DNA of 5,073 nucleotides from CAZTTG01 sp964615935 (lineage in GTDB: Bacteria; Planctomycetota; UBA1135; GCA-002686595): NCBI GenBank assembly GCA_964615935.1, contig CAZTTG010000169.1, positions 1 to 5,073 of the forward strand. The letters are read 5' to 3'. The notes below the pieces were generated by a model that saw only the letters and a list, made by a program, of their open reading frames with translations, searched no databases and was not told where the DNA came from. Within the stretch, counting starts at the first letter, position 1. Each line of letters begins with the position of its first letter. A program made the translations under genes and the position numbers. This document shows positions 1-5,073 of the stretch, piece by piece.

Positions 1-270
1 CCGACCGGGCGTGCCGGAGAATCCTCGTCGGCGCGCCTGCTCCGCAGGCGGCGCCACCGCCCGGGGATGGACGAGCCAGGGGGGCCGGGGCAGGCCGGTG
101 ATCGCGCCGCGCGCTCCTGCGCGCGGCTGCGCCACATGCTCGCTGCGCTCGCGTGACGCGGACGGGCCCCTGACGGGGCCCGCGCTCGCCTCCCGGCGAG
201 CGCAAGCAAACCGCCGGCCAGGGGCGCGCCCGATGCCCGCGCGGGGTCCGGCGAGGGACCCCGCACCGGA
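1..270. other. Non-coding stretch with five tandem GC hairpins
   Basis: I see no credible gene here; the open frame on the plus strand is low-complexity and runs antisense into the sigma gene. The stretch holds five inverted repeats with very short loops: 34-50 (7 bp, loop TCC, extendable by 4 bp across a one-base bulge), 106-127 (9 bp, loop TCCT), 163-182 (8 bp, loop TGAC), 182-203 (9 bp, loop TCCC) and 241-264 (9 bp, loop of 6). The third and fourth share one base and so form a back-to-back pair. None is followed by a T-run on either strand. They could be terminators of the GC-only type, REP-like elements or structured RNA; the sequence does not decide. A GCTCGC direct repeat lies near 139-151. 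Confidence 0.6.
241..264 (-). terminator. Hairpin just behind the sigma gene, possible terminator
   Basis: A perfect 9-bp inverted repeat (GCGGGGTCC, 6-base loop, GGACCCCGC) begins seven bases after the sigma-factor stop codon at 271-273. The position is typical of a transcript 3' end. No T-run follows on the minus strand, so it is not a canonical intrinsic terminator. It may instead stabilise the 3' end or act together with Rho. Confidence 0.4.
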
Positions 271-1419
271 TCAGTTGAGGAAGGGGTCGATCTGGCGGCG
301 GAAGGCGGGGTTGTTGAGCTTGCCCAGGGCGCGCACCTGGATCTGGCGCACGCGCTCCAGGCTCACCCCCAGCTCCCGCGCGACCTCGGCCAGGGTGTGC
401 TCGCGCGGCACGCCGATGCCGAAGCGCTTGCGGACCACCAGGCGCTCCCGCTCGCTCAGGCGATCGAGGGCGCCCTCCACGCTCGACTCGAGGGAGACGT
501 CCTCGAACTCGGGGCGGTAGGAGCCATCCTCCCCGGGGCTCTCCAGCACGTCGCGCAGCCGGCTTCCCTCGTCGCCGTCGTCGAAGGCCGTGTCCATGGA
601 CTGGCTGGCGCGAGAGGCGGCGATGGCCGCCGCCACCAGGTGCTCGGCGAGGTCGGCCTCCCCGGCGATCTCGCCGGCCGAAGCCTTGTCATCCCCGAGC
701 CTGTTTCGGGCGTCGTGGATGTGCTTCATGGCCTTCTGGAGGTAGACCGGGACGCGGACGGTATGGCTGCTGTTGTACAGGTAGCTGCGGAAGGCCTGGT
801 TGAGCCAGTGCACCGCGTAGGTGCGGAAGAGCAGCCCGCGGCGCCAGTCGAAGCCGTCCACCGCCCGGAAGAGGGACGCGGCGCCCTCCTGGATGAGGTC
901 GAAGGGGCTGACCGTCGTGTGCGTGTAGCGCTCGACGTTGATGAGCACCAGGTAGAGGTTGCGCTCCACCATCTCGGTGCGCAGCGCGTGGAGCTCGACC
1001 CAGCGCCGGCAGACCTCGTCGGGGAGCTTCCCGCAGCAGGGCTCTTCGGCGTTCGTCAGCTTGGCGCAGCCGATCCCCACCAGCTCCTCCTGGGTCATCT
1101 CGAAGCGCTGAAGGCACTCCTGCAGGCGGATGCGCGCGAACTCGATCCGCCGCGCCAGGCGCGCCTCGGCCTCCCGGTCGAGGGGCTCGATGGTGTCGAC
1201 CTCGGCCCGGAACTGCTGGTGCAGCGGGATCCGGGTGCGCGCGCCGTAGGTCGGCGAGGCGCGCCTCCACTCGGAGGGATCGCGCATCTCGAGATCCACG
1301 CCGCCCATGTCCAGCCTGCGCGCGAGGGCCGCGGCCCTCTCCGCGAAGCGGTCGCCGTCCACGGCCAGCCGGCCGAGGTATCCGTCCAATGTGTCCTGGG
1401 TGAGAATCCTGCCCGCCAC
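271..1419 (-). CDS. Sigma-70 family RNA polymerase sigma factor, non-housekeeping
   Basis: This 382-aa protein is predicted to bind core RNA polymerase and direct it to a promoter class. Region 1.2 lies near residues 80-106 (LDREAEARLARRIE), region 2.1-2.2 near 150-190 (ERNLYLVLINVERYTH, FDLIQEG), 2.3-2.4 near 191-224 (FRTYAVHWLNQAFRSYL, VRVPVYL), a weak region 3 near 228-300, and region 4 near 312-370 with a helix-turn-helix (HTLAEVARELGVSLERVRQI). I chose the GTG at 1419 because AGGGGAG lies seven bases upstream. The frame stays open to an ATG at 1662, but those 81 residues are Gly/Pro/Arg-rich and unlike any sigma domain. Compared from memory with E. coli sigma-70, W433 is His204, T440 is Arg211 and R584 is Leu354. 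The AVHW block recalls RpoH, but the QRKLFFNLR box of RpoH is absent. All five cysteines fall within residues 102-137. It is not a typical RpoD; its regulon is unknown. Confidence 0.9.
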   Translation of the reverse strand: MAGRILTQDTLDGYLGRLAVDGDRFAERAAALARRLDMGGVDLEMRDPSEWRRASPTYGARTRIPLHQQFRAEVDTIEPLDREAEARLARRIEFARIRLQECLQRFEMTQEELVGIGCAKLTNAEEPCCGKLPDEVCRRWVELHALRTEMVERNLYLVLINVERYTHTTVSPFDLIQEGAASLFRAVDGFDWRRGLLFRTYAVHWLNQAFRSYLYNSSHTVRVPVYLQKAMKHIHDARNRLGDDKASAGEIAGEADLAEHLVAAAIAASRASQSMDTAFDDGDEGSRLRDVLESPGEDGSYRPEFEDVSLESSVEGALDRLSERERLVVRKRFGIGVPREHTLAEVARELGVSLERVRQIQVRALGKLNNPAFRRQIDPFLN

Positions 1420-1426
1420 GGTCGTT

Positions 1427-1433
1427 CTCCCCT
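1427..1433 (-). promoter_or_regulatory. Shine-Dalgarno that fixes the sigma GTG start
   Basis: On the minus strand AGGGGAG is followed by seven bases and then GTG at 1419-1417. No comparable site precedes the upstream in-frame ATG at 1662. This supports the shorter 382-aa product. Confidence 0.75.
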
Positions 1434-1440
1434 GCCGGTG

Positions 1441-1475
1441 AGCTTCTACTCCATAATGAAGAACGGGAAAAGCGG
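1441..1475 (-). promoter_or_regulatory. AT-rich island, candidate sigma-gene promoter
   Basis: This is the most AT-rich patch of the gap before the sigma gene. On the minus strand it reads CTTTTCCCGTTCTTCATTAT; CATTAT (1453-1458) matches a -10 hexamer at four of six positions and would give a leader of about 27 bases. There is no recognisable -35 at 17 bp, so either the match is fortuitous or the promoter is read by an alternative sigma factor. Confidence 0.25.
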
Positions 1476-1485
1476 CCCGTCCGTA

Positions 1486-1534
1486 CGGTGGTTCCGGACC
1501 CGCGAACGTGAAACCTCTGTAGTCCGGTCCACCG
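1486..1534. repeat. Imperfect 13/14-bp inverted repeat upstream of the sigma gene
   Basis: The left arm CGGTGGTTCCGGAC (1486-1499) is mirrored by GTCCGGTCCACCG (1522-1534); the reverse complement of the right arm is CGGTGGACCGGAC. The arms differ only by TT against A in the middle. The 22-base spacer is richer in A and T than its surroundings. It lies about 70-115 bases before the sigma start, just upstream of the AT-rich island. It could be an operator or a leader hairpin; no regulator can be named. Confidence 0.5.
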
Positions 1535-1724
1535 CCGTGGAAGCCCCGCCCGTGCCGGGGCCTCCGGCCGCCCGCCCGGGGGGCTCCCCGGGCGAGTCGT
1601 CGGGGCCCTGATCCCTGCCAGGGAGCCCCTCCGGGGCCGATAGGCACCCCGGGAGAGGCCACGCGGGGCCCCGCCGCACCCCAGGTAACGCCCCAAGGCT
1701 CCGGGGGTTTGGCAGAACCCGGCG
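1535..1724. other. Non-coding GC stretch with short hairpins
   Basis: No gene is supported here. It holds a perfect 9-bp hairpin at 1573-1594 (CGCCCGGGG, loop GGCT, CCCCGGGCG), two abutting small hairpins at 1612-1624 (TCCCT, loop GCC, AGGGA) and 1625-1637 (GCCCC, loop TCC, GGGGC), and the 12-base palindrome GCGGGGCCCCGC at 1663-1674. They lie between the dehydrogenase terminator and the sigma promoter region. They may belong to a long sigma leader or simply reflect base composition. Confidence 0.45.
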
Positions 1725-1771
1725 AAAAGGCCCGGCCCGCCCTTCCCGGATCCGGGAATCAGCCGGGGCCG
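1725..1771 (-). terminator. Probable intrinsic terminator of the acyl-CoA dehydrogenase gene
   Basis: Reading the minus strand, a few bases after the stop codon at 1778-1780, GGCCCCGG (1770-1763) can pair with CCGGGCC (1735-1729) across a one-base bulge. The arm is followed at once by TTTT (1728-1725). The interior holds the perfect 16-base palindrome TTCCCGGATCCGGGAA (1743-1758), so the structure would be a stacked double hairpin. The T-run is short but unusual in this GC-rich DNA. It would separate the dehydrogenase transcript from the sigma gene. Confidence 0.5.
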
Positions 1772-1777
1772 CGGCGA

Positions 1778-3034
1778 TCAGGCGCCGGTCGAGTCCTCCG
1801 AGGCGAGGGCCGCCTCCTCCTCGTCGAGGTAGGTGCTCTGCACCTCGCGGGGGATGAACTCGTCCAGGTGGGAGAGCCCCTCGATCTCCTTGACCAGGTT
1901 GCGCGCGATCACCATGCGCTGGATCTGGTTGGTGCCCTCGTAGATCTGGAGGATCTTGGCGTCGCGGAAGTACTTGGCGATGGGGTAGTCCTCCATGAAG
2001 CCGTAGCCACCGAAGATCTGGACGGCGTCGGTGGCCACCTGCATGGCGGTGTCGGTGGCGAAGCACTTGGACATGGCGGCGACCTTGGAGACGTTGCGCT
2101 CCCCCGAGTCGATGGCGGCGGCGGCGGCGTAGACCAGCCAGCGCGCGGCCTCGGTCCTGGTGGCCATGTCGGCCAGCATCTGCTGCACCATCTGGAAGGC
2201 GGAGATGGGCTTGCCGAACTGGCGCCGCCGGTTGGCGTACACCAGCGCCAGGTCCAGGGCCCCCTGCGCGGCGCCCACGGCCTGCGCGGCCACTCCGGGG
2301 CGGGCCTTGTCGAGGGTCATCATGGCGTGCTTGAAGCCCGCCCCCGGCCGCCCGCCGATCAGGTTGGCCTTGGGCACGCGGACGTGGTCGAAGTGGGTCT
2401 CGACCACCGACGCGCAGCGGATGCCCATCTTGTCCTCGATCTTCTTGATCTCCAGGCCGGGGGTGCCCTTCTCCACCACGATGGCCGAGATGCGCCGCGA
2501 CTTGGATCTCGGGTCGGTGACGCAGAAGACCGAGTAGAGGTCCGCCTCGGCGCCGTTCGTGGTCCACTTCTTCTCGCCGCAGATCACGTAGTCGTCGCCG
2601 TCCTCGGTGGCGGTGACCGCCAGGGCTCCGGCGTCCGAGCCGGCGTACTTCTCCGAGAGGCAGAAGGCCACCAGCTTGCGGCCCTCGGCGACCTCCGGCA
2701 GCCAGCGCATCTTCTGCTCGTGGGTGCCACCCACGATGAGGGGGAAGGACCCCAGGGCGTTGACCGCGAAGGCCACGCCGAAGCCGGCGTCGGCCTTGGC
2801 CAGCTCCTCGGTGACCAGCGCCAGGGCCAGCACGCCGGCCCCGTATCCCCCGTACTCCTCGGGGATGAAGGTCTTGAGCAGCCCGGCCTCGGCCACCGCC
2901 CGTCCGGCCTCGTGGTTGTACGCCTGCAGGCGGTCGTACTTCGCCGCGCCGGGACGCACGTGCTCGTCGGCGATCCGGCGCGCGATTTCCCGCAGCTCGA
3001 TGGCTCTCTGGCTGAAGACGATGTCTTGGGGCAT
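1778..3034 (-). CDS. Acyl-CoA dehydrogenase, FAD-dependent
   Basis: The predicted 418-aa flavoenzyme removes two hydrogens from an acyl-CoA at alpha-beta and passes electrons to electron-transfer flavoprotein in the cytoplasm. The N-terminal helical domain spans about residues 1-120, the beta-domain 121-235 and the C-terminal helical domain 236-382. Signature one, CLSEKYAGSDAGA, is at 125-137; KKWTTNG at 155-161 belongs to the flavin side; signature two, QIFGGYGFMEDYPIAKYFRD, is at 339-358; Glu366 in IYEGTNQIQR is the expected catalytic base. RRRQFGKPI at 269-277 is the usual FAD-binding segment. The layout is closest to short-chain (butyryl-type) enzymes, but the substrate cannot be fixed. 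Members are usually about 380 aa; here an acidic tail of about 36 residues follows IARNLVK. The ATG at 3034 has GGGAG seven bases upstream. No ETF, thiolase or hydratase gene is adjacent, so the neighbours do not specify a pathway. Confidence 0.95.
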   Translation of the reverse strand: MPQDIVFSQRAIELREIARRIADEHVRPGAAKYDRLQAYNHEAGRAVAEAGLLKTFIPEEYGGYGAGVLALALVTEELAKADAGFGVAFAVNALGSFPLIVGGTHEQKMRWLPEVAEGRKLVAFCLSEKYAGSDAGALAVTATEDGDDYVICGEKKWTTNGAEADLYSVFCVTDPRSKSRRISAIVVEKGTPGLEIKKIEDKMGIRCASVVETHFDHVRVPKANLIGGRPGAGFKHAMMTLDKARPGVAAQAVGAAQGALDLALVYANRRRQFGKPISAFQMVQQMLADMATRTEAARWLVYAAAAAIDSGERNVSKVAAMSKCFATDTAMQVATDAVQIFGGYGFMEDYPIAKYFRDAKILQIYEGTNQIQRMVIARNLVKEIEGLSHLDEFIPREVQSTYLDEEEAALASEDSTGA

Positions 3035-3063
3035 GAGGGGTCTCCCGGAAATGAAGGGCGGAC

Positions 3064-3069
3064 AGTATA
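3064..3069 (-). promoter_or_regulatory. Candidate -10 box of the acyl-CoA dehydrogenase gene
   Basis: On the minus strand GGCTATACTGTCC contains TATACT, five of six matches to the -10 consensus, in an otherwise GC-dominated gap. It lies about 30 bases before the ATG. No -35 is visible; instead a GC stem (3070-3075 with 3085-3090) abuts it upstream. If it is real, the dehydrogenase can be transcribed independently of the lipoprotein gene. Confidence 0.4.
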
Positions 3070-3126
3070 GCCGCGGCCCGCCGGCGCGGCCCGGGGGCTC
3101 GAGGGGGCTCGGCGCAGAGGCGGGGA

Positions 3127-3627
3127 TCAGGGCCCGGCGACCAGCTCCAGCCGGATCGAGAGATCGCCCCGGGTGACGGGCTGGATCGCCTCGGCCCCGC
3201 CCTGGGTGTCCTCCACGAAGCCCGAGGGCACGTAGGAGACCTTGATCGCGAGCTCCTCGCTGGCGGGTGGGGCCTGGGGCATCATGGAGTGGGTGACGTT
3301 CAGCTCGAAGTCCAGGACCCTCCGGTCGCCCTCCGCCTCGACCTCGGCATCGCCCAGCCCGTATCGGCGGACCAGCCAGGCTCCGCGGGAGGAGCGGACG
3401 GTGACGTAGAAGCAGGAGTTCGGGCGCACGTCGAGCTCGCCGCTCAGCACGGCCTGCCCGGCGAAGAGGACCTCACCCGGCTGGGGCTGGACGCCGGACG
3501 GCATCTCCATCCCCGCGTGGGGGTCGGCGGCGGGCTGCACCTGCGGATCGACCGGCACCGGCGGGTCGCCGCAGGCCGAGAGCAGGAGGCCGAGCAGGAG
3601 GGAGGGGAGGATCGCAGCGGTCTTCAT
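3127..3627 (-). CDS. Predicted lipoprotein of unknown function
   Basis: The 166-aa product begins MKTAAILPSLLLGLLLSAC, a lipoprotein signal peptide with lipobox LSAC and lipidated Cys19. A Pro/Asp-rich linker (about 20-50) includes HAGMEM at 37-42, a His/Met cluster of the kind seen in copper-binding segments. Residues 51-166 look like one compact beta-rich domain (GEVLFAGQAVLSGEL, SCFYVTVRSS, ELNVTHSMMP, ELAIKVSYVPSG). From memory the pattern of an FV-type strand, a later SMMP and a final SG...GD resembles the Ig-like C-terminal domain of the cytochrome c maturation protein CcmI/CycH. This is a guess, and no heme-maturation gene is nearby. I chose the ATG at 3627 because the signal peptide starts exactly there; the Shine-Dalgarno is poor. 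It is divergent from the dGTPase gene and 92 bases upstream of the dehydrogenase. An envelope location is well supported; the role is not known. Confidence 0.75.
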   Translation of the reverse strand: MKTAAILPSLLLGLLLSACGDPPVPVDPQVQPAADPHAGMEMPSGVQPQPGEVLFAGQAVLSGELDVRPNSCFYVTVRSSRGAWLVRRYGLGDAEVEAEGDRRVLDFELNVTHSMMPQAPPASEELAIKVSYVPSGFVEDTQGGAEAIQPVTRGDLSIRLELVAGP

Positions 3628-3680
3628 GGGTCCAGGTCGAGGCCCGGGGTCTCCAGCACCCCCCGGCGGGCCGGAGCCGG

Positions 3681-3709
3681 TTGGTGGGAAGCGAGCGCGG
3701 GAGTATCCT
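3681..3709 (+). promoter_or_regulatory. Candidate sigma-70-type promoter for the dGTPase gene
   Basis: TTGGTG (3681-3686) and TATCCT (3704-3709) are separated by exactly 17 bases in the divergent intergenic region. The -35 keeps TTG, and the -10 matches four of six positions. The predicted leader is about 70 bases. A dyad, CGAGCG (3692-3697) with CGCTCG (3710-3715), brackets the -10 box and could be an operator or chance. Confidence 0.4.
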
Positions 3710-3769
3710 CGCTCGGGGGGGCGGGATTCCACAGGAAGAGCGGAAACCTCCCGCCTCCCCGGCCGTCCA

Positions 3770-3781
3770 CCCCCTGGGGGG
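3770..3781 (+). promoter_or_regulatory. G-run ribosome binding site inside a small stem
   Basis: GGGGGG (3776-3781) lies six bases before the ATG at 3788 and is the only Shine-Dalgarno-like match. It directly follows CCCCC (3770-3774), so the G-run can fold back on it as a short hairpin. That could lower initiation, but it may be only a composition effect. Confidence 0.4.
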
Positions 3782-3787
3782 CGCAGC

Positions 3788-4987
3788 ATGGAATCCCCGG
3801 AGAGAATTCACCGACGCGGCCCCGGCGTGCTCTTCGACCGCCGGGCCAAGGAGCGGCGCGAGGCGCGCGACCTGGCGCCCTTCGGCCTCCTGAGCGCCGA
3901 TTCCCGCGGCCGGACCTGGCGCGAGGAGGCGGACGACCTGCGCACCTGCTGGGAGCGGGACCGCGACCGCATCGTGCACTCCACCGGCTTCCGCCGGCTG
4001 ATGTACAAGACCCAGGTCTTCGTCAACAGCGAGGGCGACCACTACCGCACCCGGCTCTCCCACAGCCTGGAGGTGGGCCAGGTGGCGCGCAGCCTGGCCA
4101 ACGCCCTGGGCCTGAACGAGCCGCTCACCGAGGCCCTGGCCCTGGCCCACGACATCGGGCACCCCCCCTTCGGGCACCGCGGCGAGTGGGCCCTGAACCG
4201 CCTGATGACGGACCACGGCGGCTTCCGCCACAACCGCCAGGTGCTGCGGGTGGTGGATCTGCTGGAGCGGCGCAGCCCGGAATACCCGGGCCTCAACCTG
4301 ACCCGTGAGGTGCGCGAGTCGCTCCTCAAGCACGCGAGCGGCGACTCCTGGCCGACCGAGTTCGAACCGCGGCCGCGGCAGCCCTATCTCGAGGCCCAGG
4401 TGGTCGACCTGGCCGACTCCACCGCCTACAACGTCCACGACCTGGAGGACGGGCTCCTGGCGGGCATGTTCGAGGAGGAGCACCTGGAGGCCGAGGTGGC
4501 CGTGTGGCGCGGCGGGCGCGAGGCGGTGGCCCTCCGCCATCCGGGCTTCCTGGAGGAGACCTCGGACCGCAACCTGCGGGTCAAGCGCATCTCCAACGAG
4601 CTGCTCAAGATCTGCATCAACGACCTGATCGGAGCCAGCGAGCGGAGGCTGGCGAGGGCGGGCTTCGAGAGCCCCGAGGACGCGCGCGGCCGGCGCGCCC
4701 GGGTCATCGCCCACAGCCCCGAGATCGCCGCCGAGGCGAAGGAGCTGCAGCGCTTCCTCTACCGCCGCTTCTACCGGCACACGCGCTTGCAGGAGCTGGC
4801 TCGGCACGCGAGCCGGATCCTGAGGGGCCTGTTCCGGGCCTACGAGAAGAGCCCCCACGAGCTGGCGCCGTGGTACCGGGAGTGGGCCCGGGAGCAGGGC
4901 TTGCAGCGGGCGATCTGCGACTACCTGGCGGGCATGACCGACCGCTTCGCGGAGCTGGAGTGCGGGCGGTTGGCTGGGGGGGGGTGA
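3788..4987 (+). CDS. dgt: dGTPase-family HD phosphohydrolase
   Basis: Predicted 399-aa deoxyguanosinetriphosphate triphosphohydrolase of the HD superfamily, which cleaves dGTP or related dNTPs to the nucleoside and tripolyphosphate in the cytoplasm and so adjusts dNTP pools. The family start is typical: APFGLLSADSRGR at 30-42, then RDRDRIVHSTGFRRLMYKTQVF at 57-78 (nucleotide-site region). The metal site is H92 in LSHSLE, H121-D122 in AHDIGHPPFGH, and most likely D210 in the block VVDLADSTAYNVHDLED (205-221). A helical C-terminal part follows, with no break. The length is within the usual range for the bacterial branch that lacks the long E. coli Dgt insertions. The upstream frame is open, but its 54 extra residues are Gly/Pro/Arg-rich and overlap the divergent promoter region, so I chose the ATG at 3788. 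It is transcribed away from the lipoprotein gene. Substrate preference and any allosteric activation by another dNTP cannot be read from sequence. Confidence 0.92.
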   Translation: MESPERIHRRGPGVLFDRRAKERREARDLAPFGLLSADSRGRTWREEADDLRTCWERDRDRIVHSTGFRRLMYKTQVFVNSEGDHYRTRLSHSLEVGQVARSLANALGLNEPLTEALALAHDIGHPPFGHRGEWALNRLMTDHGGFRHNRQVLRVVDLLERRSPEYPGLNLTREVRESLLKHASGDSWPTEFEPRPRQPYLEAQVVDLADSTAYNVHDLEDGLLAGMFEEEHLEAEVAVWRGGREAVALRHPGFLEETSDRNLRVKRISNELLKICINDLIGASERRLARAGFESPEDARGRRARVIAHSPEIAAEAKELQRFLYRRFYRHTRLQELARHASRILRGLFRAYEKSPHELAPWYREWAREQGLQRAICDYLAGMTDRFAELECGRLAGGG

Positions 4988-5020
4988 GGGCTCGGTTTAC
5001 GTGGGCGGTCTACTCGGCGA

Positions 5021-5042
5021 GCGCCCCCGCGGCCGGGGGCGC
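5021..5042 (+). terminator. GC hairpin after the dGTPase gene
   Basis: A perfect 9-bp inverted repeat (GCGCCCCCG, loop CGGC, CGGGGGCGC) starts 33 bases after the stop codon at 4985-4987. It has no T-run, only C-rich DNA behind it. It resembles the hairpin behind the sigma gene in size and placement, which suggests that GC-only hairpins mark gene ends in this genome. Confidence 0.4.
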
Positions 5043-5051
5043 CCCGGCACG

Positions 5052-5071
5052 CCCCCCCCCCGCCCCCCCCC
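5052..5071. repeat. Poly-C runs at the window edge
   Basis: Ten C, one G and nine C in succession close the window. This is a simple homopolymer tract, either a natural slippage-prone site or an assembly or sequencing artefact at a contig end. Confidence 0.7.
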
Positions 5072-5073
5072 GG

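Noticed and set aside
1..270. CRISPR array or tRNA gene in the hairpin-rich left end
   Set aside because: The stems differ in sequence and spacing, there are no regular repeats and spacers, and no cloverleaf or tRNA arm sequence is visible.
11..520. Plus-strand open frame in the left end
   Set aside because: Arg/Ala/Pro-rich shadow that crosses the hairpin cluster and continues antisense into sigma region 4.
397..1611. Long plus-strand open frame antisense to the sigma gene
   Set aside because: It mirrors the sigma codons, has no recognisable domain, and long antisense frames are common in DNA this GC-rich.
1420..1662. N-terminal extension of the sigma factor to an ATG at 1662
   Set aside because: The extra 81 residues are low-complexity and match no sigma region, and the strong Shine-Dalgarno lies before the GTG at 1419.
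1709..3070. Plus-strand open frame of about 450 codons antisense to the dehydrogenase
   Set aside because: Its Gly/Val/Leu/His-rich composition is that of a reversed coding frame; the minus strand carries a fully conserved enzyme.
3093..3111. Tandem GGGGGCTCG direct repeat between lipoprotein and dehydrogenase genes
   Set aside because: Only two 9-base copies in GC-rich DNA; no reason to call it a binding site.
3626..3789. Extended starts for both the lipoprotein and the dGTPase, which would overlap each other
   Set aside because: Both extensions are Gly/Pro/Arg-rich; the signal peptide and the conserved family start fix the internal ATG codons.
3473..4858. Minus-strand open frame antisense to the dGTPase gene
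   Set aside because: It has no domain or signal of its own and overlaps the conserved HD enzyme along almost all its length.

Overview
The window is very GC-rich bacterial DNA, roughly 70% by eye. It holds four protein genes and short non-coding stretches rich in GC hairpins. I see no tRNA, rRNA, CRISPR array, transposase or phage gene. The lineage cannot be fixed from sequence alone. The sigma factor has an unusual 'AVHWLNQ' promoter-binding segment, and it sits near a small lipoprotein of no familiar family. From memory this combination suggests an uncultured Planctomycetota-like or deltaproteobacterial-type organism. That is an inference.

Layout: bases 1-270 are non-coding, with five compact hairpins, one of them directly behind the sigma gene. 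A sigma-70 family factor of 382 aa (271-1419, minus) starts at a GTG with a strong Shine-Dalgarno sequence. A 358-base gap (1420-1777) follows; it holds the sigma promoter region, a long imperfect dyad, further hairpins and a likely terminator for the next gene. An acyl-CoA dehydrogenase of 418 aa (1778-3034, minus) is complete in all catalytic motifs. A 92-base gap carries a TATACT box. A predicted outer lipoprotein of 166 aa (3127-3627, minus) comes next. A 160-base divergent intergenic region leads to a dGTPase-family HD phosphohydrolase of 399 aa (3788-4987, plus). The window closes with a GC hairpin and two poly-C runs.

The four genes do not form an obvious pathway. The three minus-strand genes are codirectional, but a likely terminator between the dehydrogenase and the sigma gene, and a -10-like box ahead of the dehydrogenase, argue for separate transcription units. 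The dehydrogenase serves beta-oxidation or branched acyl-CoA breakdown, dGTPase controls dNTP pools, and the sigma factor is a transcription regulator of unknown regulon.

I did not find an undescribed multi-gene system. The points most worth a second look are in the sigma factor. Its -10 and -35 contact residues differ from housekeeping sigma, with an RpoH-like AVHW segment on an RpoD-like scaffold, and all five of its cysteines lie within 36 residues between regions 1.2 and 2.1. The hairpin-dense non-coding DNA around that gene is also notable.
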